A stretch of 64,000 bases of DNA from DTU089 sp002440045 (GTDB lineage: Bacteria > Bacillota > Clostridia > Oscillospirales > Acutalibacteraceae), in the NCBI GenBank assembly GCA_937885695.1, contig CALABP010000056.1, positions 1 to 64,000 on the forward strand. The letters run 5' to 3'. Below are positions 42,460 to 51,318 of this stretch, in pieces (within the stretch, counting starts at the first letter, position 1; every line of letters begins with the position of its first letter). The notes below the pieces were generated by a model. That model was not told the origin of the DNA. It did no database searches and worked only from the letters and a program-made list of their open reading frames with translations. A program made the translations under genes and the position numbers.

Positions 42460-43131
42460 ATGGCAAAAATTCTTGTTGCCGACGATGAAGAGCTTATAAG
42501 GCGGCTTATCGGCGACTGCCTTAAAAAAGAGGGGCATACGCCGCTTTTTGCGGCTGACGGCGAAGAGGCTCTTTCCGTTTTTGAAAAAAACGGAGATATT
42601 GAGCTTGTGCTTCTTGATATTATGATGCCGGGTGTCGACGGCTGGGCGGTTTGCAAAAAGATGCGCGAAACCAGCAATGTCCCCGTGATTCTCGTTTCGG
42701 CGCGCTCGCAGGATTTTGACCAGATAATGGGTTTTGAGTCGGGCGCGGACGATTATGTCACAAAGCCGTTTTCGCTTAAAGTGCTTATGCACCGCATTGA
42801 CACGCTTTTAAAACGCGGAACGGGAATTGTAAGGACGGACGATTCTTTAAGTCTTGACGGCATTCTTATAAAACCGTCGGCTCACGATGTGTTTTTAAAC
42901 GGCGAGCTTTTGAACCTTACTTTAAAAGAATACAAAATTTTAACAAAGCTTACGTCTCACCTCGGGCGCGTTTACACCCGCGAACAGCTTCTTGACGAGG
43001 TTTGGGGCATTGAGTACGCAGGCGACACAAGAACGGTCGATTCGCACGTTGCAAGGCTCAGAACAAAGCTCGGCGAATGGGGAATAAAACATATAAAAAC
43101 CATTTACGGTACGGGCTATAAGGCGGAATAA
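42460..43131 (+). CDS. OmpR/PhoB-family response regulator
   Basis: 223 residues. Receiver domain with acidic pocket VADDEEL, phospho-acceptor Asp in VLLDIMMPGVDGW, Ser in VILVSARS and Lys in YVTKPFSL. Winged-helix effector domain with LTLKEYKILTKLTSHLGRVY and VDSHVARLRTKLGEWGIKHI. ATG at 42460 with AGGAGG upstream; the open extension to 42406 overlaps the previous gene. Paired with the kinase 17 bases downstream. Confidence 0.96.
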   Translation: MAKILVADDEELIRRLIGDCLKKEGHTPLFAADGEEALSVFEKNGDIELVLLDIMMPGVDGWAVCKKMRETSNVPVILVSARSQDFDQIMGFESGADDYVTKPFSLKVLMHRIDTLLKRGTGIVRTDDSLSLDGILIKPSAHDVFLNGELLNLTLKEYKILTKLTSHLGRVYTREQLLDEVWGIEYAGDTRTVDSHVARLRTKLGEWGIKHIKTIYGTGYKAE

Positions 43132-43148
43132 CCCTCGGGAGAAAAGAA

Positions 43149-44606
43149 ATGAAAAAAAAGCTCGGCATAAGGGCGCGCGTTTTTCTTGAAATCGGCGCAA
43201 TAATCACGGCTTGCATTTTAATACTTACCTTTTTAAATTCAAGAATACTTGAAAGCGTCTATCTTTGGAACGCCGAGCGCGAGCTCAGGTCAATTTCGCA
43301 AAAAACCGAAAGCATCTCGGACGGCAGTTATCAGGCGGAGCTTTCGGATTACGAAGCTTCTTTGGGAGTCAGCATTTATCTTTACGACAAAGACGACAAC
43401 TATCTTTACGAAAGCCGAAGCCCGTTTATTTCGGGCAAAAGGCTTTGGGTCATAAAGCGTACCGAAAACAGCGACGGCAGCTATTTCAGCATACTCTCGG
43501 AAGAGGGCAGTCAGACTCAGTATATACTTTACGGCAAGGATTTTGACGACGGAAAGCACATTGAAATAACCTCGCAAAAAGACCCCATTCAGGAAAACGC
43601 CGCGCTTGCAACGCGCGTTACCACAACCGTAAGTATAGCGGCGCTGCTGTTTTCGCTTGTGTTCATTTCGCTTTATGCAAAGCGCTTTACAAAGCCGCTT
43701 ATTAAAATGAGCGAAGTTACCGAAAAAATGAGCGGGCTTGATTTTTCCGAAAAGCTCGATATAAAAAGAAATGACGAAATCGGCGCGCTCTCTCAAAATA
43801 TAAACAAGCTTTCGGCGTCGCTTGACACGGCGCTTACAGAGCTTAAAACCACAAACGAAAGCCTTAAAGAAGATATTTTGCGCGAGCAGGCGATTGACAA
43901 AATGCAAAAGGAGTTCACTTCGTCCGCTTCGCACGAGCTTAAAACCCCCATAGCGATTATAAGGGGCTATGCCGAGGCGCTCTCGGGCACGCTCAGCGAA
44001 AACCCCGAGGCGCTCGAGTATTGCGATATAATAATAAACGAAGCCGACAAAATGAACTCGCTTGTTTTAAATATGCTTGAAGCCTCGCTTTATTCTTCGG
44101 GCGTTAACAAGCCGCAAAAGGTGTGCTTTTCTTTAAACGGCTTTATTTCGTCGTTTATGAAGCGAAACGAGCCGATATTTAAAGAAAAGGGCATTAACGC
44201 CGTGTGTGTGCTTTCTTGCGACTGCCTTGTTTTCGGCGACGAAAAGCAGCTCGAAACGGTGCTTTCAAATCTTGTTTCAAACGCGTGCAGTCACGCAAGC
44301 GGCGAAAAGCTTTTAAAGGTTTCTGCAGACACGTCAAAGGAAAAAGCCGTCGTTTCGGTTTATAACAGCGGAAGCTTTGTTGACGACCGCGATAAAGACA
44401 ATATTTTTAAAAGCTTTTACAGGGCGGACAAGGCTCACTCAAGAAAAGAGGGCCGTTTCGGTCTGGGGCTTGCAATCGTAAAATCCATAACGGAGCTTCA
44501 CGGAACGCAGTGCGGCTTTAAAAACGAAGAGGACGGCGTTACCTTCTTCTTTGAAATAGAAAAATACGGCGGCGCCGACCGCCTTTCGGGAAAGGATAAT
44601 ATATGA
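43149..44606 (+). CDS. Sensor histidine kinase
   Basis: 485 residues. TM1 about 9-30, an extracytoplasmic sensor domain to about 155, TM2 about 157-178, HAMP, then HisKA with SASHELKTPIAIIRGYAEAL (phospho-His), and HATPase_c with N-box LSNLVSNACSHAS and G-box GRFGLGLAIVKSI. Cognate partner of the upstream regulator. The signal is unknown. Its stop overlaps the next start in an ATGA junction. Confidence 0.96.
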   Translation: MKKKLGIRARVFLEIGAIITACILILTFLNSRILESVYLWNAERELRSISQKTESISDGSYQAELSDYEASLGVSIYLYDKDDNYLYESRSPFISGKRLWVIKRTENSDGSYFSILSEEGSQTQYILYGKDFDDGKHIEITSQKDPIQENAALATRVTTTVSIAALLFSLVFISLYAKRFTKPLIKMSEVTEKMSGLDFSEKLDIKRNDEIGALSQNINKLSASLDTALTELKTTNESLKEDILREQAIDKMQKEFTSSASHELKTPIAIIRGYAEALSGTLSENPEALEYCDIIINEADKMNSLVLNMLEASLYSSGVNKPQKVCFSLNGFISSFMKRNEPIFKEKGINAVCVLSCDCLVFGDEKQLETVLSNLVSNACSHASGEKLLKVSADTSKEKAVVSVYNSGSFVDDRDKDNIFKSFYRADKAHSRKEGRFGLGLAIVKSITELHGTQCGFKNEEDGVTFFFEIEKYGGADRLSGKDNI

Positions 44607-45718
44607 AAATCAATTTTGTAATTCCCTGCCTTTTGGGCGTCGAGGGGCTTATTGCCGACGAGCTTCGCTCGCTTGAAGCCGAAAATGTTGCGGCGGATAA
44701 CGGCAGAGTGTTTTTCTCGGGCGACGAAAATCTTCTTGCCAGAGTAAATATATGCTCTCATTTTGCCGAGCGCGTGCAAATTCTCGTGGGCAGATTTTAT
44801 GCGCACACCTTTGACGAGCTTTTTGAAAAAACAAAGGCGCTTTCGTGGGAGGAATGGATTGGCGCTTATGACGCTTTTCCCGTTAAAGGCTACTCTTTAA
44901 AATCGGACCTTTTCAGCGTGAGCGACTGCCAGTCGATAATTAAAAAGGCGGTTGTCGAATGCCTTAAATCAAAATACGGAATCTCGTGGTTTGACGAAAC
45001 GGGGCCTGTGCATCAAATTCAGTTTTCAATTATGAACAACGAAGCGCTGCTTCTTATAGATACCTCGGGCGCGGGGCTTCACAAGCGCGGCTACAGGCTC
45101 AAGCAAAACGGCGCGCCGATTAAAGAGACGCTTGCGGCGGCTATTGCGGCGCTTTCAAAGCTTAAGCACTATCACACGCTTTATGACCCGATGTGCGGCA
45201 GCGGCACAATTCTTATAGAAGGCGCGCTTTATGCCCACAACATAGCGCCCGGTCTTAACAGACACTTTGCCGCAGAACGCTTTGACGTGCTTCCGCAGAA
45301 CATCTGGAGCGAAGAACGCGAGCGCGCAAGAAGTCTTGAAAAGGTCGATACGGATTTTCGCGGCTTCGGCTCGGATATTGACCCCGAAGCGGTGGCGCTT
45401 GCAAAAGAAAACGCCGCGCGGCTTAAAATAGGCGAAAAGCTCTTTTTTGAAAAGCGCGATATAAAGGATTTTAAAAAGCAAAGCGAACGCGGAACGGTCA
45501 TTTGCAACCCGCCCTACGGCGAAAGGCTTCTTGACCTTAAAGCGGCAGAGGAGCTTTATCGCACTATGGGGAAGGTATTTGACAAACAGCACGGTTGGAG
45601 CTATTATGTAATTACCCCCGACGAAGAGTTTGAAACCTGCTTCGGCAGAAAAGCCGATAAGCGCAGAAAGCTCTATAACGGAATGATTAAATGCCAGTTA
45701 TATATGTATTTTAAATAA
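44603..45718 (+). CDS. THUMP-domain rRNA guanine-N2 methyltransferase (RlmL N-terminal type)
   Basis: 371 residues. THUMP RNA-binding domain in the N-terminal third, then a class I methyltransferase: DPMCGSGTILIEGALYAHNI, GFGSDIDPEAVALAKENAAR and the catalytic NPPYGERL. Corresponds to the Firmicute YpsC type that makes m2G in 23S rRNA (position by homology, not tested). Overlaps the kinase gene by four bases. Confidence 0.92.
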   Translation: MKINFVIPCLLGVEGLIADELRSLEAENVAADNGRVFFSGDENLLARVNICSHFAERVQILVGRFYAHTFDELFEKTKALSWEEWIGAYDAFPVKGYSLKSDLFSVSDCQSIIKKAVVECLKSKYGISWFDETGPVHQIQFSIMNNEALLLIDTSGAGLHKRGYRLKQNGAPIKETLAAAIAALSKLKHYHTLYDPMCGSGTILIEGALYAHNIAPGLNRHFAAERFDVLPQNIWSEERERARSLEKVDTDFRGFGSDIDPEAVALAKENAARLKIGEKLFFEKRDIKDFKKQSERGTVICNPPYGERLLDLKAAEELYRTMGKVFDKQHGWSYYVITPDEEFETCFGRKADKRRKLYNGMIKCQLYMYFK

Positions 45719-45732
45719 GAGAGGCGACCATT

Positions 45733-46668
45733 ATGAAGCACCTGTTTATAGTTAACCCCAAAGCGGGAAAAGGCTCGGCGGCAGAGCAATTTATGAAAAC
45801 ACTCGAAAGCAACCTTAAAGCCCTTAATGTTGAGGATTATGATATACATATCACTACGTCGCAGGGCGACGGTATGAGCTATACGAAAAAGCTTGTTGAA
45901 ACGGGCGAACCCATACGCGTTTATGCCTGCGGCGGCGACGGCACGCTTTATGAGGTCGTTAACGCCTGCGCCGAGCACAAAAACGCCGAGGTTGCGGCTA
46001 TTCCTTTGGGCAGCGGCAACGATTTTATAAGAATTTTCGGCAAAAAAGAAAATCTTCTTAACGTTGCGGACCATATAAACGGTACGCCCATGGAATTTGA
46101 CCTTATCAAATGCGGCGACGAATACGCCATAAACCAGTGCTCAATGGGAATTGATGCCGAGGTCTGCGCAAAACAGGCAAGCTTTAAAAAGCTTCCGTTT
46201 TTATCGGGCGAAGCGGCGTATACGGCATCGCTTCTTTACTGCTTCATCGGCAAAATGAAAAGCACATTTACAATAAAAATTGATGATGACGAGCCTTTTA
46301 CAAGCGACGTTCTGTTCTGCTTTGCGGGCAACTCGCGCTGGTACGGCGGCGGATATATGGCGGCGCCAAAGGCACTTACATATGACGGACTTCTTGATTT
46401 TGTCATTGTTAAAAAAGACTGCCCGAGAATAAAGCTTCTCGGACTTATCAACAAATATAAGCGCGGCGAGCACCTCGGCTGGGAGCGCACTGTGTTCAAA
46501 CGCGGCAAAAAGGTCAACATCAAAAGCGCAAAGCCCGCCGCCGTAAACGTTGACGGCGAGTGCAAATACGTTACCGAAAGCACGTTTGAAATAGTCGAAA
46601 AGGGAATAAAATTTGTTGTTCCCGCGTGCTCGGATTTTCTTGAGAAAATGAAAAACGGAACACTTTAA
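45733..46668 (+). CDS. Diacylglycerol kinase-family lipid kinase
   Basis: 311 residues, soluble DagK/YegS type. NPKAGKGSA at the N-terminus, the nucleotide motif GGDGTLYEVVNAC, PLGSGNDFIRIFG and SMGIDAEVCAK, and a C-terminal beta-domain with NVDGECKY. Likely phosphorylates diacylglycerol or a related lipid. Last gene of the run that began at 39330; a terminator follows. Confidence 0.93.
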   Translation: MKHLFIVNPKAGKGSAAEQFMKTLESNLKALNVEDYDIHITTSQGDGMSYTKKLVETGEPIRVYACGGDGTLYEVVNACAEHKNAEVAAIPLGSGNDFIRIFGKKENLLNVADHINGTPMEFDLIKCGDEYAINQCSMGIDAEVCAKQASFKKLPFLSGEAAYTASLLYCFIGKMKSTFTIKIDDDEPFTSDVLFCFAGNSRWYGGGYMAAPKALTYDGLLDFVIVKKDCPRIKLLGLINKYKRGEHLGWERTVFKRGKKVNIKSAKPAAVNVDGECKYVTESTFEIVEKGIKFVVPACSDFLEKMKNGTL

Positions 46669-46708
46669 AATACCGAAAAGCGCCTGTTTTAAAACGGGCG
46701 CTTAAGAA

Positions 46709-46736
46709 AACGGGCGCTTCGGCGTCCGTTTATTAT
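46709..46736 (+). terminator. Terminator after the lipid kinase gene
   Basis: AACGGGCGC-TTCG-GCGTCCGTT, a nine-base stem with one G-U pair and a UUCG tetraloop, followed by TATTATT. A second hairpin (AAGCGCC/GGCGCTT, 46678-46703) lies just before it. Confidence 0.75.
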
Positions 46737-46810
46737 TAGCTTTGAGTTGCTCAATCGGATTAATCTTATAAGCGTTTTATTCCCGAAAGTGCTGTTGTGA
46801 CGCTTTTGAC

Positions 46811-46824
46811 CCTCTTATGCCTAA
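46811..46824. repeat. Half-copy C of the TAGGCATAAGAG palindromic family
   Basis: CCTCTTATGCCTAA matches the right arm of copies A and D. I see no matching left arm, so this is a remnant. Confidence 0.5.
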
Positions 46825-46853
46825 AGATTTTATCTATCGGCGTTTTTTAAAAC

Positions 46854-46867
46854 TATACTTTAGTATA
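46854..46867. promoter_or_regulatory. Dyad upstream of the large secreted protein gene
   Basis: TATAC-TTTA-GTATA, followed 24 bases later by a -10-like TATAAT (46891-46896). The half-sites resemble those before the histidine-phosphatase operon. Possible operator; weak evidence. Confidence 0.3.
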
Positions 46868-46943
46868 AGGAAAATCCTCGCTTAGGTCTGTATAATAATG
46901 TTGGGAGTTTATGCCTACAAAGACCCAAGGAGGATTTTTTATT

Positions 46944-49900
46944 ATGAAACACAGGTGCGCCAGGGCTTTGAGCCTGCTTTTAACAGCCGTGCTTTTATTC
47001 ACGGCTTTTCCGCTCAGCGCGTCGGCTGCTTTAAACATAGACCGCAAGGTTTATCTTTATTTTAAAGACGACAGCGGAACGACAGAGTCGGAAGACAGCG
47101 GGTATGTTGTGCTGACAAAGGACAAGCCGTATTACGCAAACGGCGACAGAACGGCGTCAAGCTATCTTGCAAAGCCAAACGCAATTTATGACCCCGAAAC
47201 AAACACGCTTCGCTTAAGTCGATATGACGGAGGCCCTATTTATCAGGCTCAGGTTTATGACGATATACCGTTTACCGTATATATTTACGGTCAATGCAAT
47301 CTTTCTTTCAGCGGCCGCTATCATCCGAATTTTCCGGACAAAGCCTCGCTTAGCTACGGTTCTTATCTTTATTCCGCTTCGGAAGTCGGAATAGAGATTA
47401 AAGCCGGCAATGAGCGTGCGGCTTTGAATATAGACACAGCGCGTTATCAAACCCATTCCTTCTGCCTTTCGGGAATAAACGCGAAAAGCGTAAAGATTTA
47501 TGACAATGTTGCGGTGAATATCGACATTAAAAACTTTAGAACAGGAGGCATCAAAAATGCATTGATTGCAGGCGTTGAAAGCGACGTTTTTCAGATGTAC
47601 GACAGCTCTTCTTTAAATATAACGCTTTCAAATTGTGTTGAAGATGTTCCCATTGCGTTTTACGGCATCTTAAGCGACAGCGTGCTTTTTAATACAAGCG
47701 GAAAGGTGTTTATCGATTTAAGAAACAGCGGCAACGGTGAATACGTCAGCGGAATATCGTCGTATTACGGCAAAGGCACCGAATATATAAGCCTTTCCAA
47801 TACGGGCGGAATTGATATTTATACAAAGCTTTCCGCAACGCCGCTGCTTTTCAAAACGCTGGGCAGAGACTTATTAAACAGCATTTACCGCGTTATGCCT
47901 GACATAAATTCGGGCACTTCACACGCGGTGCTGAAATTGGGCAAAAGAATCGACATTAAAACCGACGGCAGCGCCTATCTTGAAGGTATGTCGGTATCCG
48001 CCGAATATGTAGCGGGCGAAAGCGTTAATATACGCCCCGTCGATAAAACGGCAGAGGGCAAAGAATTCGGAAGATTTGACGGAATAGGCTCATATACGAG
48101 AAGCGGCGACGGCTATGTTTTCACAGCCTCGGAAAGCACAACGTCACCCGTAACCGTCTATAAGCGCGAGGTCAATGCGCTTGTAAATCACTCCTATGCG
48201 GGCGTTACCCGGGTAAACGGCACTGACACCTCGGCGTGGGCTTTTGAAGGCTCAACGGTTACTCTTAAAGCGTTTCCAAACAGCGGTTATACGTTTAAAG
48301 AGTGGCAGGTTGAAAACGAAAGCACCGTGCTTTCGGACGTAACATCAAAAACGGCAACGTTCACGCTTTCTTCGCAAGGCTCCGGTGCCGAAAACATTAC
48401 GGCAATTTTTGAAGAACAGAAAATAAGCATCGGCTACACTTTGAACGGCGGCCATTTCAAACAGGGCTACACAGCGCCGCAAAAATATACCGTGAGAAAT
48501 TCCGTAAAGCTTCCGACGGCTTCAAACGTTTACCGCGCGGGCTATGTTTTTGCCGGATGGTATCGCGACAAAGCCCTCACAGACGGGCCGTATACCGAAA
48601 CGGGCAGATTGGCTCTTTCAAAAGCCTCGTTTTATGCAAAATGGATTCCGTCGGGCTCGTCGCTTTATGAAATAAGGCAGTTTACAAATAATTGCTATGC
48701 CGTTATTTCGCCTGCTTTTGCAGAAGAGGGAGAAACGGTAACGGTTAAAATTGTGCCGAACCCCGGTTATGAATTTGATGAATCCGCACTAAAAATTACA
48801 TATGCGCCGCCGAATGGCAGCACGGCAACGGGAATACAGAAAGTAACGCCTGCAAAAACGGGTGATTTGACTTATACGTTCAAAATGCCCGTGCCGAGAA
48901 ACTATGTCTCGTTAGACGCCTCGTGCACGGCGAAAACGTATACAATAACATACGATACCACAGGCGCAGAAAACCCCGGAAATATTCAATATCTTCCGAC
49001 GGAATATAACGTCGAAGAAAGCTACGACCTTAACCCTGCGAACTACTTGGGCGTCGGCGCGTTAAGGCGCGCGGGGTATAAGCACATCGGTTGGTGCCTT
49101 AAAAACGATTGCAGCGACACGCCGTTTTGGAATATAACCCACGGTGCGCTCACGGGCGACCTTGTTCTTTATCCTGCGTGGGAGCACGTGCTTCGCGATG
49201 TAACGCCGATTGTTACTGGCGGCGAATACGGAACGGCTTATGTTGACACTAGAAAAGCGTATATGGGCAACACAGTCCGTTTTACGCTTTTCCCAAAAGA
49301 AGGCTGTACGGTTTATTCGGCTGAAGTAAGGACGCGTCAGGGTATGTCGGGCGACAAAATAGAATTTACAAAGCTTGGCGATTTTGAGTATTCGTTTGTT
49401 ATGCCTGACGACACGGCTTTTATAACGGTCGTTTTTGCGCCGGCTTATACGGTCAAATTGACCGATGGCGACGGCTACACGCTTACACCCGTGCATTACC
49501 CCAACTTGGGGCAGTATTCAACCTCGCCCATAGCGGAAGGCAGACATTTCTATTTTAAATTTGAGCTTATGCCCGGATTTGTAAAAGGCGAGGATTTTAA
49601 AGTCCTCGTCAACGGAACGCCGATTGAGGGCGGCAACGATAATTATGTAATAGGAAGCATAGCCGAAAACAAGGTTGTAACGGTTGAGGGTGTAAAGCCC
49701 GTTTCGGGCGATATAACCGTTTTCGGAACCGTAAAAACGCACGGCAGCACCCTTGACGACGTAACTGTCAGAATAACAAGAGACGGCGGCGAGGTGCATT
49801 TTGAATCGGTTGTTCGCGGGAACACTGCGGCGTATTCAATAAATAACGCCATAGCGGGCAATTATACGCTTTCGGTTATTAAAAATGCACACCTTGTACG

Positions 49901-50138
49901 CGAATATCCGATTTGTGTGCCGTCGGGCGGCTTAGAAAAAGATGTCGAAACGTGGCTTATGGGCGACGTTAACCGCGACGGCGTTGTTGATGTTCTTGAC
50001 GCGCTTGAAGGAGATTTGATTATAAGCGAAAACAGGGCGCTTGAAACGCTCAAAATAAGCCTTGCCGATATGAACGGCGACAGCGACATTACCGTTTCGG
50101 ACTACAGCGCAATAGTAAATCTCGCTTTGCAGTCATAA
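46944..50138 (+). CDS. Large secreted repeat protein with C-terminal dockerin
   Basis: 1064 residues. Signal peptide about 1-28 (ALSLLLTAVLLFTAFPLSAS). The first 370 residues are beta-rich and unrecognised. Then come InlB/Listeria-Bacteroides-type B-repeats (YTLNGGHFKQGY ... AGYVFAGWYRDKAL; ITYDTTGAENPG ... AGYKHIGWCLKND) and related beta-domains, a carboxypeptidase-regulatory-like fold (SGDITVFGTVKTHG), and a terminal dockerin (GDVNRDGVVDVLDALEGDL, ADMNGDSDITVSDYSAIVNL). Start: ATG 46944 behind AGGAGG. Likely an adhesin or binding protein that docks to a cohesin or cell surface. Confidence 0.85.
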   Translation: MKHRCARALSLLLTAVLLFTAFPLSASAALNIDRKVYLYFKDDSGTTESEDSGYVVLTKDKPYYANGDRTASSYLAKPNAIYDPETNTLRLSRYDGGPIYQAQVYDDIPFTVYIYGQCNLSFSGRYHPNFPDKASLSYGSYLYSASEVGIEIKAGNERAALNIDTARYQTHSFCLSGINAKSVKIYDNVAVNIDIKNFRTGGIKNALIAGVESDVFQMYDSSSLNITLSNCVEDVPIAFYGILSDSVLFNTSGKVFIDLRNSGNGEYVSGISSYYGKGTEYISLSNTGGIDIYTKLSATPLLFKTLGRDLLNSIYRVMPDINSGTSHAVLKLGKRIDIKTDGSAYLEGMSVSAEYVAGESVNIRPVDKTAEGKEFGRFDGIGSYTRSGDGYVFTASESTTSPVTVYKREVNALVNHSYAGVTRVNGTDTSAWAFEGSTVTLKAFPNSGYTFKEWQVENESTVLSDVTSKTATFTLSSQGSGAENITAIFEEQKISIGYTLNGGHFKQGYTAPQKYTVRNSVKLPTASNVYRAGYVFAGWYRDKALTDGPYTETGRLALSKASFYAKWIPSGSSLYEIRQFTNNCYAVISPAFAEEGETVTVKIVPNPGYEFDESALKITYAPPNGSTATGIQKVTPAKTGDLTYTFKMPVPRNYVSLDASCTAKTYTITYDTTGAENPGNIQYLPTEYNVEESYDLNPANYLGVGALRRAGYKHIGWCLKNDCSDTPFWNITHGALTGDLVLYPAWEHVLRDVTPIVTGGEYGTAYVDTRKAYMGNTVRFTLFPKEGCTVYSAEVRTRQGMSGDKIEFTKLGDFEYSFVMPDDTAFITVVFAPAYTVKLTDGDGYTLTPVHYPNLGQYSTSPIAEGRHFYFKFELMPGFVKGEDFKVLVNGTPIEGGNDNYVIGSIAENKVVTVEGVKPVSGDITVFGTVKTHGSTLDDVTVRITRDGGEVHFESVVRGNTAAYSINNAIAGNYTLSVIKNAHLVREYPICVPSGGLEKDVETWLMGDVNRDGVVDVLDALEGDLIISENRALETLKISLADMNGDSDITVSDYSAIVNLALQS

Positions 50139-50192
50139 ATGCTAAGTACCGGCAAGCACAAATATTGATGTTTTCGTAATAAAGATACGGCG

Positions 50193-50228
50193 AAGCCGCG
50201 GCAGGATTATTTCTGCCGCGGCTTTATG
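50193..50228 (+). terminator. Terminator between the secreted protein and GT2 genes
   Basis: Perfect 12-bp arms AAGCCGCGGCAG and CTGCCGCGGCTT around GATTATTT. Convergent position; probably acts on both sides. Confidence 0.8.
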
Positions 50229-50276
50229 TTGTTTATTGTTCGGTGCGGACGAAAGCCCGCGGTTTTGTAAGTCCCC

Positions 50277-51293
50277 TTAAAGACCGTTTTTAAAATCCAT
50301 CAATCCTTTGAAAATTTTCATAATTGCAAATCCGTATAAGGTGTAAATTCTGGTATATGCAAAGTCGAAAATTTTTCCCAAAAAATCGGTTCTCGATGTG
50401 AGATACGATTTGTCAAGAGTGGATTTTTTCGGAACTTTTAACGGGAAAAGCCCTGCTTTTTTTAACTCTTTAAAAATAATTTTGCGCTTTTTTGCGGGCA
50501 ATGACATTGATTCGTAAACGGCGGCCGAAAGGTTTGATGCCAAAAGGTTTGAAATCGTTTCGCCGCATGTGCCGTTTTTTACAGAGTCATCGTAATATCT
50601 TTTGAATATTTTTGAAGCCGACAAATGAGCCGCAGCCTTTTTTGCAAGATGCTCGGGAGAAACAGCGTGTGTTGCGGAGTCGGGGTTTGAACGGTAAAAA
50701 TAAACGACATGCCCCGTTAATATTTCGATTTTTGGATTGCAAAGGTTAAATTCATAAAGAAAAACGGAATCTTCACTGCAAATAAGCTCCGGATATTTAA
50801 ACGACAGCCCGTTTTCTTTTATAATTCTGTTTCTCAAAAGATGCGTACAGCAGTGAACGCTGTAGCCGCCGTTGCCGTTTTCGGAAATATTTATTCCTTT
50901 TCGCTGTTCTTCGGTCAAATTGCCGTCAAAGTAATAAAAGCCAAAGGACATTCTGTCGCAGTTACAGGCTTCGATTTTGCTTTTTAACAGGGACAAAATA
51001 TTTTCGCAAATCAAATCGTCGGCGTCCACAAACCATATATAATCGCCGACGGCTTTTTTCAGCCCCTCGTTTCTGGCTGCCGCCGCACCTTTGTTTTCCT
51101 GAGAAATCAGGTGCAAATTTTTGTGGACTGCGGCGAATTTTTCCAAAATACTTTGCGAATTGTCTTTTGAACCGTCGTTTATACAAATAACTTCATAGTC
51201 GCTCTGAGGAATATCCTGTGTGAAAACCGAGTTCAGGCATTCTTCAAGAAATTTGCCGCAATTGTACACAGGAATGATAATGCTCAAAAACAA
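50277..51293 (-). CDS. GT2-family glycosyltransferase
   Basis: 338 residues. GT-A fold: LSIIIPVYNCGKFLEECLNS, EVICINDGSKDNS, NKGAAAARNEGLKKA and the DxD-like DADDLI. A C-terminal helical part of about 120 residues ends in a hydrophobic/basic stretch. Probably transfers sugar to a surface polymer. The start is TTG at 51293 behind AAGGGGGTG. It follows the DUF2804 gene by 25 bases on the same strand. Codon use seems less uniform than in the neighbours. Confidence 0.88.
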   Translation of the reverse strand: MFLSIIIPVYNCGKFLEECLNSVFTQDIPQSDYEVICINDGSKDNSQSILEKFAAVHKNLHLISQENKGAAAARNEGLKKAVGDYIWFVDADDLICENILSLLKSKIEACNCDRMSFGFYYFDGNLTEEQRKGINISENGNGGYSVHCCTHLLRNRIIKENGLSFKYPELICSEDSVFLYEFNLCNPKIEILTGHVVYFYRSNPDSATHAVSPEHLAKKAAAHLSASKIFKRYYDDSVKNGTCGETISNLLASNLSAAVYESMSLPAKKRKIIFKELKKAGLFPLKVPKKSTLDKSYLTSRTDFLGKIFDFAYTRIYTLYGFAIMKIFKGLMDFKNGL

Positions 51294-51318
51294 TGCAAAA
51301 CACCCCCTTCAGGGAAAA

